This document shows, one piece after another, positions 1 to 13,552 of a stretch of DNA of 64,000 nucleotides. A program made the position numbers and the translations under genes. Source of the stretch: Dallia pectoralis (taxonomy: Eukaryota > Chordata > Actinopteri > Esociformes > Umbridae). The notes beneath the pieces were generated by a model that saw only the letters and a program-made list of their open reading frames with translations, did no database searches and was not told the DNA's origin. The stretch lies in assembly GCA_029465975.1 (NCBI GenBank), contig CM055737.1, positions 16,005,645 to 16,069,644 on the forward strand, given 5' to 3'. The stretch's first letter is position 1. Every line of letters starts with the position of its first letter.

Positions 1-3000
1 ATTAACTTTATGATTGATTGTTTCTTCCCGCCAAGAAAATAACAAAATGCTTACAACACTAGATATTCCCAGGCGGTCTCCCATCCAAGTACTAACCAAG
101 CCCGACCCTGCTTGGCTTCCGAGATCAGGCGTTTTTTCAGGGTGGTGTGGCCGTAGGGTATTAGAACATTTGAAATTACAGCTGTTATTGATTTCTTCAC
201 TGCATAATTAACTTTTTGATTGATTGTTTCTTCCCGCCAAGAAAATAACAAAATGCTTACAACACTAGATATTCCTAGGCGGTCTCCCATCCAAGTACTA
301 ACCAAGCCCGACCCTGCTTGGCTTCCGAGATCAGACGAGATCGGGCGTTTTCAGGGTGGTGTGGCCGTAAGCTATTAGAAAAGTTGAAATTACAGCTCTT
401 ATTGATTTCTTCACTGCATAATTAACTTTTGATTGATTGTTTCTTCCCGCCAAGAAAATAACAAAATGCTTACAACACTAGATATTCCTAGGCGGTCTCC
501 CATCCAAGTACTAACCAAGCCCGACCCTGTTTGGTTTCCGAGATCAGGCGTTTTCAGGGTGGTGTGGCCGTAGGGTATTAGAACATTTGAAAATACAGCT
601 GTTATTGATTTCTTCACTGCATAATTAACTTTTTGATTGATTGTTTCTTCCCGCCAAGAAAATAACAAAATGCTTACAACACTAGATATTCCTAGGCGGT
701 CTCCCATCCAAGTACTAACCAAGCCCGACCCTGCTTGGCTTCCGAGATCAGACGAGATCGGGCGTTTTCAGGGTGGTGTGGCCGTAAGCTATTAGAAAAG
801 TTGAAATTACAGCTCTTATTGATTTCTTCACTGCATAATTAACTTTTTGATTGATTGTTTCTTCCCGCCAAGAAAATAACAAAATGCTTACAACACTAGA
901 TATTCCTAGGCGGTCTCCCATCCAAGTACTAACCAAGCCCGACCCTGTTTGGTTTCCGAGATCAGGCGTTTTCAGGGTGGTGTGGCCGTAGGGTATTAGA
1001 ACATTTGAAAATACAGCTGTTATTGATTTCTTCACTGCATAATTAACTTTTTGATTGATTGTTTCTTCCCGCCAAGAAAATAACAAAATGCTTACAACAC
1101 TAGATATTCCTAGGCGGTCTCCCATCCAAGTACTAACCAAGCCCGACCCTGCTTGGCTTCCGAGATCAGACGAGATCGGGCGTTTTCAGGGTGGTGTGGC
1201 CGTAAGCTATTAGAAAAGTTGAAATTACAGCTCTTATTGATTTCTTCACTGCATAATTAACTTTTGATTGATTGTTTCTTCCCGCCATGAAAATAACAAA
1301 ATGCTTACAACACTATATATTCCTAGGCGGTCTCCCATCCAAGTACTAACCAAGCCCGACCATGTTTGGCTTCCAAGATCGGGCGATTTCAGGGTGGTGT
1401 GGCCGTAAGCGATAAGACAAGTTGAAATTACAGCTCTTATTGATTTCTCCACTGCATAATTAACTTTTTGATTGATTGTTTCTTCCCGCCATGAAAATAA
1501 CAAAATGCTTACAACACTAGATATTCCTAGGCGGTCTCCCATCCAAGTACTAACCAAGCCCAACCCTGCTTGGCTTCCGAGATCAGACGAGATCGGGCGT
1601 TTTCAGGGTGGTGTGGCCGTAAGCTATTAGAAAAGTTGAAATTACAGCTCTTATTGATTTCTTCACTGCATAATTAACTTTATGATTGATTGTTTCTTCC
1701 CGCCATGAAAATAACGAAATGCTTACAACACTAGATATTACTAGGCGGTCTCCCATCCAAGTACTAACCAAGCCCGACCCTGTTTGGCTTCCGAGATCGG
1801 GTGTTGTGGCCGTAAGCTATTAGAAAAGTTGAAATTACAGCTCTTATTGATTTCTTCACTGCATAATTAACTTTTTGATTGATTGTTTCTTCCCGCCAAG
1901 AAAATAACAAAATGCTTACAACACTAGATATTCCTAGGCGGTCTCCCATCCAAGTACTAACCAAGCCCGACCCTGCTTGGCTTCCGAGATCAGACGAGAT
2001 CGGACGTTTTCAGGGTGGTGTGGCCGTAAGCTATTAGAAAAGTTGAAATTACAGCTCTTATTGATTTCTTCAATGCATAATTAACTTTATGATTGATTGT
2101 TTCTTCCCGCCAAGAAAATAACAAAATGCTTACAACACTAGATATTCCCAGGCGGTCTCCCATCCAAGTACTAACCAAGCCCGACCCTGTTTGGTTTCCG
2201 AGATCAGGCGTTTTCAGGGTGGTGTGGCCGTAGGGTATTAGAACATTTGAAAATACAGCTGTTATTGATTTCTTCACTGCATAATTAACTTTTTGATTGA
2301 TTGTTTCTTCCCGCCAAGAAAATAACAAAATGCTTACAACACTAGATATTCCTAGGCGGTCTCCCATCCAAGTACTAACCAAGCCCGACCCTGCTTGGCT
2401 TCCGAGATCAGACGAGATCGGGCGTTTTCAGGGTGGTGTGGCCGTAAGCTATTAGAAAAGTTGAAATTACAGCTCTTATTGATTTCTTCACTGCATAATT
2501 AACTTTTTGATTGATTGTTTCTTCCCGCCATGAAAATAACGAAATGCTTACAACACTAGATATTACTAGGCGGTCTCCCATCCAAGTACTAACCAAGCCC
2601 GACCCGGTTTGGTTTCCGAGATCAGGCGTTTTCAGGGTGGTGTGGCCGTAGGGTATTAGAACATTTGAAAATACAGCTGTTATTGATTTCTTCACTGCAT
2701 AATTAACTTTTTGATTGATTGTTTCTTCCCGCCAAGAAAATAACAAAATGCTTACAACACTAGATATTCCTAGGCGGTCTCCCATCCAAGTACTAACCAA
2801 GCCCGACCCTGCTTGGCTTCCGAGATCAGACGAGATCGGGCGTTTTCAGGGTGGTGTGGACGTAAGCTGTTATAAAAGTTTAAAATACAGCTCTGATTGA
2901 TTTCTTCACTGCATAATTACCTTTTTGATTAATTGTTTCTTCCCGCCAAGAAAATAACAAAATGCTTACAACACTAGATATTCCTAGGCGGTCTCCCATC

Positions 3001-4002
3001 CAAGTACTAACCAAGCCCGACCCTGCTTGGCTACCGAGATCAGACGAGATCGGGCAATTTCAGGGTGGTGTGGACGTAAGCTGCTATAAAAAGTTGAAAA
3101 TACAGCTATGATTGATTTCTTCACTGCATATTTAACTTTTTGATTGATTGTTTCTTCCCGCCAAGAAAATAACAAAATGCTTACAACACTAGATATTCCT
3201 AGGCGGTCTCCCATCCAAGTACTAACCAAGCCCGACCCTGCTTGGCTTCCGAGATCAGACGAGATCGGGCGTTTTCAGGGTGGTGTGGCCGTAAGCTATT
3301 AGAAAAGTTGAAATTACAGCTCTTATTGATTTCTTCACTGCATAATTAACTTTTTGATTGATTGTTTCTTCCCGCCAAGAAAATAACAAAATGCTTACAA
3401 CACTAGATATTCCCAGGCGGTCTCCCATCCAAGTACTAACCAAGCCCGACCCTGTTTGGCTTCCGAGATCAGGCGTTTTCAGGGTGGTGTGGCCGTAGGG
3501 TATTAGAACATTTGAAAATACAGCTGTTATTGATTTCTTCACTGCATAATTAACTTTTTGATTGATTGTTTCTTCCCGCCAAAGAAAATAACAAAATGCT
3601 TACAACACTAGATATTCCTAGGCGGTCTCCCATCCAAGTACTAACCAAGCCCGACCCTGCTTGGCTTCCGAGATCAGACGAGATCGGGCGTTTTCAGGGT
3701 GTTGTGGCCGTAAGCTATTAGAAAAGTTGAAATTACAGCTCTTATTGATTTCTTCACTGCATAATTAACTTTTGATTGATTGTTTCTTCCCGCCATGAAA
3801 ATAACGAAATGCTTACAACACTAGATATTACTAGGCGGTCTCCCATCCAAGTACTAACCAAGCCCGACCCGGTTTGGTTTCCGAGATCAGGCGTTTTCAG
3901 GGTGGTGTGGCCGTAGGGTATTAGAACATTTGAAAATACAGCTGTTATTGATTTCTTCACTGCATAATTAACTTTTTGATTGATTGTTTCTTCCCGCCAA
4001 GA
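1..4002 (-). repeat. 5S rDNA tandem array, block 1
   Basis: About 19 head-to-tail 5S units lie here with the genes on the minus strand. Successive copies of the motif AGGCGGTCTCCCATCCAAG start near 71, 277, 490 and 694, giving periods of 206, 213 and 204 bp. Full-length units (with the CGTCTGAT segment) alternate with units carrying a 10-nt deletion, so a dimer of about 418 bp is apparent, for example between 1990 and 2408. One unit near 1795-1812 has lost part of the gene 5' region. Units near 2870-3130 carry private substitutions. The block starts outside the window and ends at an assembly gap. Confidence 0.97.
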
Positions 4003-4502
4003 NNNNNNNNNNNNNNNNNNNNNNNNNNNNNNNNNNNNNNNNNNNNNNNNNNNNNNNNNNNNNNNNNNNNNNNNNNNNNNNNNNNNNNNNNNNNNNNNNN
4101 NNNNNNNNNNNNNNNNNNNNNNNNNNNNNNNNNNNNNNNNNNNNNNNNNNNNNNNNNNNNNNNNNNNNNNNNNNNNNNNNNNNNNNNNNNNNNNNNNNNN
4201 NNNNNNNNNNNNNNNNNNNNNNNNNNNNNNNNNNNNNNNNNNNNNNNNNNNNNNNNNNNNNNNNNNNNNNNNNNNNNNNNNNNNNNNNNNNNNNNNNNNN
4301 NNNNNNNNNNNNNNNNNNNNNNNNNNNNNNNNNNNNNNNNNNNNNNNNNNNNNNNNNNNNNNNNNNNNNNNNNNNNNNNNNNNNNNNNNNNNNNNNNNNN
4401 NNNNNNNNNNNNNNNNNNNNNNNNNNNNNNNNNNNNNNNNNNNNNNNNNNNNNNNNNNNNNNNNNNNNNNNNNNNNNNNNNNNNNNNNNNNNNNNNNNNN
4501 NN
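4003..4502. other. Assembly gap (500 N)
   Basis: Exactly 500 N, the usual placeholder for a gap of unknown size. The 5S array is on the minus strand before it and on the plus strand after it, so the flip in orientation coincides with a scaffold join and is not proven biologically. Confidence 1.
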
Positions 4503-5757
4503 TTCTAATACCCTACGGCCACACCACCCTGAAAACGCCTGATCTCGGAAGCCAAACAGGGTCGGGCTTGGTTAGTACTTGGATGGGAGACCGCCTAGGA
4601 ATATCTAGTGTTGTAAGCATTTTGTTATTTTCTTGGCGGGAAGAAACAATCAATCAAAAAGTTAATTATGCAGTGAAGAAATCAATAAGAGCTGTAATTT
4701 CAACTTTTCTAATAGCTTACGGCCACACCACCCTGAAAACGATCCCTGATCTCGGAAGCCAAGCAGGGTCGGGCTTGGTTAGTACTTGGATGGGAGACCG
4801 CCTAGTAATATCTAGTGTTGTAAGCATTTTGTTATTTTCATGGCGGGAAGAAACAATCAATCAAAAAGTTAATTATGCAGTGAAGAAATCAATAAGAGCT
4901 GTAATTTCAACTTTTCTAATACCCTACGGCCACACCACCCTGAAAACGCCTGATCTCGGAAGCCAAACAGGGTCGGGCTTGGTTAGTACTTGGATGGGAG
5001 ACCGCCTAGTAATATCTAGTGTTGTAAGCATTTTGTTATTTTCATGGCGGGAAGAAACAATCAATCAAAAAGTTAATTATGCAGTGAAGAAATCAATAAG
5101 AGCTGTAATTTCAACTTTTCTAATAGCTTACGGCCACACCACCCTGAAAACGCCCGATCTCGTCTGATCTCGGAAGCCAAGCAGGGTTGGGCTTGGTTAG
5201 TACTTGGATGGGAGACCGCCTAGGAATATCTAGTGTTGTAAGCATTTTGTTATTTTCATGGCGGGAAGAAACAATCAATCAAAAAGTTAATTATGCAGTG
5301 AAGAAATCAATAAGAGCTGTAATTTCAACTGTTCTAATAGCTTACGGCCACACCACCCTGAAAACGCCCGATCTCGGAAGCCAAACAGGGTCGGGCTTGG
5401 TTAGTACTTGGATGGGAGACCGCCTAGGAATATCTAGTGTTGTAAGCATTTTGTTATTTTCATGGCGGGAAGAAACAATCAATCAAAAAGTTAATTATGC
5501 AGTGAAGAAATCAATAAGAGCTGTAATTTCAACTTTTCTAATACCCTACGGCCACACCACCCTGAAAACGCCCGATCTCGTCTGATCTCGGAAGCCAAGC
5601 AGGGTTGGGCTTGGTTAGTACTTGGATGGGAGACCGCCTAGGAATATCTAGTGTTGTAAGCATTTTGTTATTTTCATGGCGGGAAGAAACAATCAATCAA
5701 AAAGTTAATTATGCAGTGAAGAAATCAATAAGAGCTGTAATTTCAACTTTTCTAATA

Positions 5758-5875
5758 GCTTACGGCCACACCACCCTGAAAACGCCCGATCTCGTCTGAT
5801 CTCGGAAGCCAAGCAGGGTCGGGCTTGGTTAGTACTTGGATGGGAGACCGCCTGGTAATATCTAGTGTTGTAAGC
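5758..5875 (+). rRNA. 5S rRNA, full-length class A copy on the plus strand
   Basis: This 118-nt copy starts GCTTACGGCC and ends GTTGTAAGC, so the terminal stem can pair. It keeps the CGTCTGAT segment and GCCAAGCAGGGTCGGGC. It differs from the class consensus at the late stem (CCTGGTAATATCTAG instead of CCTAGGAATATCTAG). TTTT follows immediately. It serves as a plus-strand example; whether this copy is transcribed is unknown. Confidence 0.85.
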
Positions 5876-6175
5876 ATTTTGTTATTTTCTTGGCGGGAAG
5901 AAACAATCAATCAAAAAGTTAATTATGCAGTGAAGAAATCAATAAGAGCTGTAATTTCAACTTTTCTAATAGCTTACGGCCACACCACCCTGAAAACGCC
6001 CGATCTCGGAAGCCAAACAGGGTCGGGCTTGGTTAGTACTTGGATGGGAGACCGCCTAGTAATATCTAGTGTTGTAAGCATTTCGTTATTTTCATGGCGG
6101 GAAGAAACAATCAATCAAAAAGTTAATTATGCAGTGAAGAAATCAATAACAGCTTTATTTTCAAATGTTCTAATA

Positions 6176-6283
6176 CCCTACGGCCACACCACCCTGAAAA
6201 CGCCTGATCTCGGAAACCAAACAGGGTCGGGCTTGGTTAGTACTTGGATGGGAGACCGCCTAGTAATATCTAGTGTTGTAAGC
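6176..6283 (+). pseudogene. 5S rRNA class B copy (10-nt deletion), reference
   Basis: This 108-nt copy defines class B. It begins CCCTACGG instead of GCTTACGG, which breaks two base pairs of the terminal stem because the 3' end is still GTAAGC. Ten nucleotides are missing between the two GATCTCG direct repeats, in the helix II/III region that ribosomal protein L5 and TFIIIA contact in known 5S RNA. Box A reads AACCAAACAGGG instead of GCCAAGCAGGG. The preceding spacer has the class B form with TTTTCAAATGTTCTAATA. It is probably a non-functional 5S pseudogene amplified together with class A. A divergent but expressed 5S type cannot be excluded. Confidence 0.75.
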
Positions 6284-7246
6284 ATTTTGTTATTTTCATG
6301 GCGGGAAGAAACAATCAATCAAAAAGTTAATTATGCAGTGAAGAAATCAATAAGAGCTGTAATTTCAACTTTTCTAATAGCTTACGGCCACACCACCCTG
6401 AAAACGCCCGATCTCGTCTGATCTCGGAAGCCAAGCAGGGTTGGGCTTGGTTAGTACTTGGATGGGAGACCGCCTAGGAATATCTAGTGTTGGCAGCATT
6501 TTGTTATTTTCTTGTCGGGAAGAAACAAACAATCAAAAAATTAATTATGCAGTGAAGAAATCAATAAGAGCTGTAATTTCAACTTTTCTAATAGCTTACG
6601 GCCACAACACCCTGAAAACGCCCGATCTCGGAAGCCAAACAGGGTCGGGCTTGGTTAGTACTTGGATGGGAGACCGCCTAGTAATATCTAGTGTTGTAAG
6701 CATTTCGTTATTTTCATGGCGGGAAGAAACAATCAATCAAAAAGTTAATTATGCAGTGAAGAAATCAATAACAGCTTTATTTTCAAATGTTCTAATACCC
6801 TACGGCCACACCACCCTGAAAACGCCTGATCTCGGAAACCAAACAGGGTCGGGCTTGGTTAGTACTTGGATGGGAGACCGCCTAGTAATATCTAGTGTTG
6901 TAAGCATTTTGTTATTTTCATGGCGGGAAGAAACAATCAATCAAAAAGTTAATTATGCAGTGAAGAAATCAATAACAGCTTTATTTTCAAATGTTCTAAT
7001 ACCCTACGGCCACACCACCCTGAAAACGCCTGATCTCGGAAACCAAACAGGGTCGGGCTTGGTTAGTACTTGGATGGGAGACCGCCTAGTAATATCTAGT
7101 GTTGTAAGCATTTTGTTATTTTCATGGCGGGAAGAAACAATCAATCAAAAAGTTAATTATGCAGTGAAGAAATCAATAAGAGCTGTAATTTCAACTTTTC
7201 TAATAGCTTACGGCCACACCACCCTGAAAACGCCCGATCTCGTCTG

Positions 7247-9830
7247 ATCTCGGAAGCCAAGCAGGGTTGGGCTTGGTTAGTACTTGGATGGGAGACCGCC
7301 TAGGAATATCTAGTGTTGTAAGCATTTTGTTATTTTCTTGGGGGAAGAAACAAACAATCAAAAAATTAATTATGCAGTGAAGAAATCAATAAGAGCTGTA
7401 ATTTCAACTTTTCTAATAGCTTACGGCCACAACACCCTGAAAACGCCCGATCTCGGAAGCCAAACAGGGTCGGGCTTGGTTAGTACTTGGATGGGAGACC
7501 GCCTAGTAATATCTAGTGTTGTAAGCATTTCGTTATTTTCATGGCGGGAAGAAACAATCAATCAAAAAGTTAATTATGCAGTGAAGAAATCAATAACAGC
7601 TTTATTTTCAAATGTTCTAATACCCTACGGCCACACCACCCTGAAAAACGCCTGATCTCGGAAACCAAACAGGGTCGGGCTTGGTTAGTACTTGGATGGG
7701 AGACCGCCTGGAAATATCTAGTGTTGTAAGCATTTTGTTATTTTCTTGGCGGGAAGAAACAATCAATCAAAAAGTTAATTATGCAGTGAAGAAATCAATA
7801 AGAGCTGTAATTTCAACTTTTCTAATAGCTTACGGCCACACCACCCTGAAAACGCCCGATCTCGTCTGATCTCGGAAGCCAAGCAGGGTTGGGCTTGGTT
7901 AGTACTTGGATGGGAGACCGCCTAGGAATATCTAGTGTTGTAAGCATTTTGTTATTTTCATGGCGGGAAGAAACAATCAATCAAAAAGTGAATTATGCAG
8001 TGAAGAAATCAATAAGAGCTGTAATTTCAACTTGTCTAATAGCTTACGGCCACACTACCCTGAAAACGCCCGATCTCGTCTGATCTCGGAAGCCAAGCAG
8101 GGTTGGGCTTGGTTAGTACTTGGATGGGAGACCGCCTAGAAATATCTAGTGTTGTAAGCATTTTGTTATTTTCTTGGCGGGAAGAAACAATCAATCAAAA
8201 AGTTAATTATGCAGTGAAGAAATCAATAAGAGCTGTAATTTCAACTTTTCTAATAGCTTACGGCCACACCACCCTGAAAACGCCCGATCTCGTCTGATCT
8301 CGGAAGCCAAGCAGGGTTGGGCTTGGTTAGTACTTGGATGGGAGACCGCCTAGGAATATCTAGTGTTGTAAGCATTTTGTTATTTTCTTGGGGAAGAAAC
8401 AAACAATCAAAAATTAATTATGCTGTGAAGAAATCAATAAGAGCTGTAATTTCAACTTTTCTAATAGCTTACGGCCACAACACCCTGAAAACGCCCGATC
8501 TCGGAAGCCAAACAAGGTCGGGCTTGGTTAGTACTTGGATGGGAGACCGCCTAGTAATATCTAGTGTTGTAAGCATTTCGTTATTTTCATGGCGGGAAGA
8601 AACAATCAATCAAAAAGTTAATTATGCAGTGAAGAAATCAATAACAGCTTTATTTTCAAATGTTCTAATACCCTACGGCCACACCACCCTGAAAACGCCT
8701 GATCTCGGAAACCAAACAGGGTCGGGCTTGGTTAGTACTTGGATGGGAGACCGCCTAGTAAAATCTAGTGTTGTAAGCATTTTGTTATTTTCATGGCGGG
8801 AAGAAACAATCAATCAAAAAGTTAATTATGCAGTGAAGAAATCAATAAGAGCTGTAATTTCAACTTTTCTAATAGCTTACGGCCACAACACCCTGAAAAC
8901 GCCCGATCTCGGAAGCCAAACAGGGTCGGGCTTGGTTAGTACTTGGATGGGAGACCGCCTAGTAATATCTAGTGTTGTAAGCATTTCGTTATTTTCATGG
9001 CGGGAAGAAACAATCAATCAAAAAGTTAATTATGCAGTGAAGAAATCAATAACAGCTTTATTTTCAAATGTTCTAATACCCTACGGCCACACCACCCTGA
9101 AAACGCCTGATCTCGGAAACCAAACCGGGTCGGGCTTGGTTAGTACTTGGATGGGAGACCGCCTGGAAATATCTAGTGTTGTAAGCATTTTGTTATTTTC
9201 TTGGCGGGAAGAAACAATCAATCAAAAAGTTAATTATGCAGTGAAGAAATCAATAAGAGCTGTAATTTCAACTTTTCTAATAGCTTACGGCCACACCACC
9301 CTGAAAACGCCCGATCTCGTCTGACTCTCGGAAGCCAAGCAGGGTTGGGCTTGGTTAGTACTTGGATGGGAGACCGCCTAGGAATATCTAGTGTTGTAAG
9401 CATTTTGTTATTTTCATGGCGGGAAGAAACAATCAATCAAAAAGTGAATTATGCAGTGAAGAAATCAATAAGAGCTGTAATTTCAACTTGTCTAATAGCT
9501 TACGGCCACACTACCCTGAAAACGCCCGATCTCGTCTGATCTCGGAAGCCAAGCAGGGTTGGGCTTGGTTAGTACTTGGATGGGAGACCGCCTGGAAATA
9601 TCTAGTGTTGTAAGCATTTTGTTATTTTCTTGGCGGGAAGAAACAATCAATCAAAAAGTTAATTATGCAGTGAAGAAATCAATAAGAGCTGTAATATCAA
9701 CTTTTCTAATAGCTTACGGCCACACCACCCTGAAAACGCCCGATCTCGGAAGCCAAACATGGTCGGGCTTGGTTAGTACTTGGATGGGAGACCGCCTAGT
9801 AATATCTAGTGTTGTAAGCATTTTGTTATT
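7247..9830 (+). repeat. Higher-order duplication within the 5S array, copy 1
   Basis: A run of about 12 units shares private mutations, in the same order, with 10977-13552. Matching marks include CAAACAAGGTCGG (8510 and 12242), GTAAAATCTAG (8757 and 12489), AACCAAACCGGG (9118 and 12850), CTGACTCTCGG (9322 and 13054) and AATATCAACTTTT (9694 and 13426). The offset is 3730 bp at the left and 3732 bp at the right. This points to a multi-unit duplication instead of unit-by-unit homogenisation. Confidence 0.85.
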
Positions 9831-10976
9831 TTCATGGCGGGAAGAAACAATCAATCAAAAAGTTAATTATGCAGTGAAGAAATCAATAACAGCTTTATTT
9901 TCAAATGTTCTAATACCCTACGGCCACACCACCCTGAAAACGCCTGATCTCGGAAACCAAACAGGGTCGGGCTTGGTTAGTACTTGGATGGGAGACCGCC
10001 TAGTAATATCTAGTGTTGTAAGCATTTTGTTATTTTCATGGCGGGAAGAAACAATCAATCAAAAAGTTAATTATGCAGTGAAGAAATCAATAAGAGCTGT
10101 AATTTCAACTTTTCTAATAGCTTACGGCCACACCACCCTGAAAACGCCCGATCTCGTCTGATCTCGGAAGCCAAGCAGGGTTGGGCTTGGTTAGTACTTG
10201 GATGGGAGACCGCCTAGGAATATCTAGTGTTGTAAGCATTTTGTTATTTTCTTGGCGGGAAGAAACAATCAATCAAAAAGTTAATTATGCAGTGAAGAAA
10301 TCAATAAGAGCTGTAATTTCAACTTTTCTAATAGCTTACGGCCACACCACCCTGAAAACGCCCGATCTCGGAAGCCAAACAGGGTCGGGCTTGGTTAGTA
10401 CTTGGATGGGAGACCGCCTAGTAATATCTAGTGTTGTAAGCATTTTGTTATTTTCATGGCGGGAAGAAACAATCAATCAAAAAGTTAATTATGCAGTGAA
10501 GAAATCAATAACAGCTTTATTTTCAAATGTTCTAATACCCTACGGCCACACCACCCTGAAAACGCCTGATCTCGGAAGCCAAACAGGGTCGGGCTTGGTT
10601 AGTACTTGGATGGGAGACCGCCTAGTAATATCTAGTGTTGTAAGCATTTTGTTATTTTCATGGCGGGAAGAAACAATCAATCAAAAAGTTAATTATGCAG
10701 TGAAGAAATCAATAACAGCTGTAATTTCAAATGTTCTAATACCCTACGGCCACACCACCCTGAAAACGCCTGATCTCGGAAGCCAAACAGGGTCGGGCTT
10801 GGTTAGTACTTGGATGGGAGACCGCCTAGTAATATCTAGTGTTGTAAGCATTTTGTTATTTTCATGGCGGGAAGAAACAATCAATCAAAAAGTTAATTAT
10901 GCAGTGAAGAAATCAATAAGAGCTGTAATTTCAACTTTTCTAATAGCCTACGGCCACACCACCCTGAAAACGCCTG

Positions 10977-13552
10977 ATCTCGGAAGCCAAGCAGGGTTGG
11001 GCTTGGTTAGTACTTGGATGGGAGACCGCCTAGGAATATCTAGTGTTGTAAGCATTTTGTTATTTTCTTGGGGGAAGAAACAAACAATCAAAAAATTAAT
11101 TATGCAGTGAAGAAATCAATAAGAGCTGTAATTTCAACTTTTCTAATAGCTTACGGCCACAACACCCTGAAAACGCCCGATCTCGGAAGCCAAACAGGGT
11201 CGGGCTTGGTTAGTACTTGGATGGGAGACCGCCTAGTAATATCTAGTGTTGTAAGCATTTCGTTATTTTCATGGCGGGAAGAAACAATCAATCAAAAAGT
11301 TAATTATGCAGTGAAGAAATCAATAACAGCTTTATTTTCAAATGTTCTAATACCCTACGGCCACACCACCCTGAAAACGCCTGATCTCGGAAACCAAACC
11401 AGGGTCGGGCTTGGTTAGTACTTGGATGGGAGACCGCCTAGTAATATCTAGTGTTGTAAGCATTTTGTTATTTTCTTGGCGGGAAGAAACAATCAATCAA
11501 AAAGTTAATTATGCAGTGAAGAAATCAATAAGAGCTGTAATTTCAACTTTTCTAATAGCTTACGGCCACACCACCCTGAAAACGCCCGATCTCGTCTGAT
11601 CTCGGAAGCCAAGCAGGGTTGGGCTTGGTTAGTACTTGGATGGGAGACCGCCTAGGAATATCTAGTGTTGTAAGCATTTTGTTATTTTCATGGCGGGAAG
11701 AAACAATCAATCAAAAAGTTAATTATGCAGTGAAGAAATCAATAAGAGCTGTAATTTCAACTTTTCTAATAGCTTACGGCCACACCACCCTGAAAACGCC
11801 CGATCTCGTCTGATCTCGGAAGCCAAGCAGGGTTGGGCTTGGTTAGTACTTGGATGGGAGACCGCCTAGAAATATCTAGTGTTGTAAGCATTTTGTTATT
11901 TTCTTGGCGGGAAGAAACAATCAATCAAAAAGTTAATTATGCAGTGAAGAAATCAATAAGAGCTGTAATTTCAACTTTTCTAATAGCTTACGGCCACACC
12001 ACCCTGAAAACGCCCGATCTCGTCTGATCTCGGAAGCCAAGCAGGGTTGGGCTTGGTTAGTACTTGGATGGGAGACCGCCTAGGAATATCTAGTGTTGTA
12101 AGCATTTTGTTATTTTCTTGGGGGAAGAAACAAACAATCAAAAAATTAATTATGCTGTGAAGAAATCAATAAGAGCTGTAATTTCAACTTTTCTAATAGC
12201 TTACGGCCACAACACCCTGAAAACGCCCGATCTCGGAAGCCAAACAAGGTCGGGCTTGGTTAGTACTTGGATGGGAGACCGCCTAGTAATATCTAGTGTT
12301 GTAAGCATTTCGTTATTTTCATGGCGGGAAGAAACAATCAATCAAAAAGTTAATTATGCAGTGAAGAAATCAATAACAGCTTTATTTTCAAATGTTCTAA
12401 TACCCTACGGCCACACCACCCTGAAAACGCCTGATCTCGGAAACCAAACAGGGTCGGGCTTGGTTAGTACTTGGATGGGAGACCGCCTAGTAAAATCTAG
12501 TGTTGTAAGCATTTTGTTATTTTCATGGCGGGAAGAAACAATCAATCAAAAAGTTAATTATGCAGTGAAGAAATCAATAAGAGCTGTAATTTCAACTTTT
12601 CTAATAGCTTACGGCCACAACACCCTGAAAACGCCCGATCTCGGAAGCCAAACAGGGTCGGGCTTGGTTAGTACTTGGATGGGAGACCGCCTAGTAATAT
12701 CTAGTGTTGTAAGCATTTCGTTATTTTCATGGCGGGAAGAAACAATCAATCAAAAAGTTAATTATGCAGTGAAGAAATCAATAACAGCTTTATTTTCAAA
12801 TGTTCTAATACCCTACGGCCACACCACCCTGAAAACGCCTGATCTCGGAAACCAAACCGGGTCGGGCTTGGTTAGTACTTGGATGGGAGACCGCCTGGAA
12901 ATATCTAGTGTTGTAAGCATTTTGTTATTTTCTTGGCGGGAAGAAACAATCAATCAAAAAGTTAATTATGCAGTGAAGAAATCAATAAGAGCTGTAATTT
13001 CAACTTTTCTAATAGCTTACGGCCACACCACCCTGAAAACGCCCGATCTCGTCTGACTCTCGGAAGCCAAGCAGGGTTGGGCTTGGTTAGTACTTGGATG
13101 GGAGACCGCCTAGGAATATCTAGTGTTGTAAGCATTTTGTTATTTTCATGGCGGGAAGAAACAATCAATCAAAAAGTGAATTATGCAGTGAAGAAATCAA
13201 TAAGAGCTGTAATTTCAACTTGTCTAATAGCTTACGGCCACACTACCCTGAAAACGCCCGATCTCGTCTGATCTCGGAAGCCAAGCAGGGTTGGGCTTGG
13301 TTAGTACTTGGATGGGAGACCGCCTGGAAATATCTAGTGTTGTAAGCATTTTGTTATTTTCTTGGCGGGAAGAAACAATCAATCAAAAAGTTAATTATGC
13401 AGTGAAGAAATCAATAAGAGCTGTAATATCAACTTTTCTAATAGCTTACGGCCACACCACCCTGAAAACGCCCGATCTCGGAAGCCAAACATGGTCGGGC
13501 TTGGTTAGTACTTGGATGGGAGACCGCCTAGTAATATCTAGTGTTGTAAGCA
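10977..13552 (+). repeat. Higher-order duplication within the 5S array, copy 2
   Basis: This is the partner of 7247-9830 with offset 3730-3732 bp. The few differences include a 1-base loss at 13553 (CATTTGTTA for CATTTTGTTA) and length changes in the GGGGGAAGAAACAAAC spacer variant. A further partial copy of the same unit order seems to begin near 13680, about 6.02 kb from copy 1. Confidence 0.8.

Noticed and set aside
3976..5167. Open frames spanning N runs
   Set aside because: They cross a 500-N gap and consist of 5S repeat on both sides.
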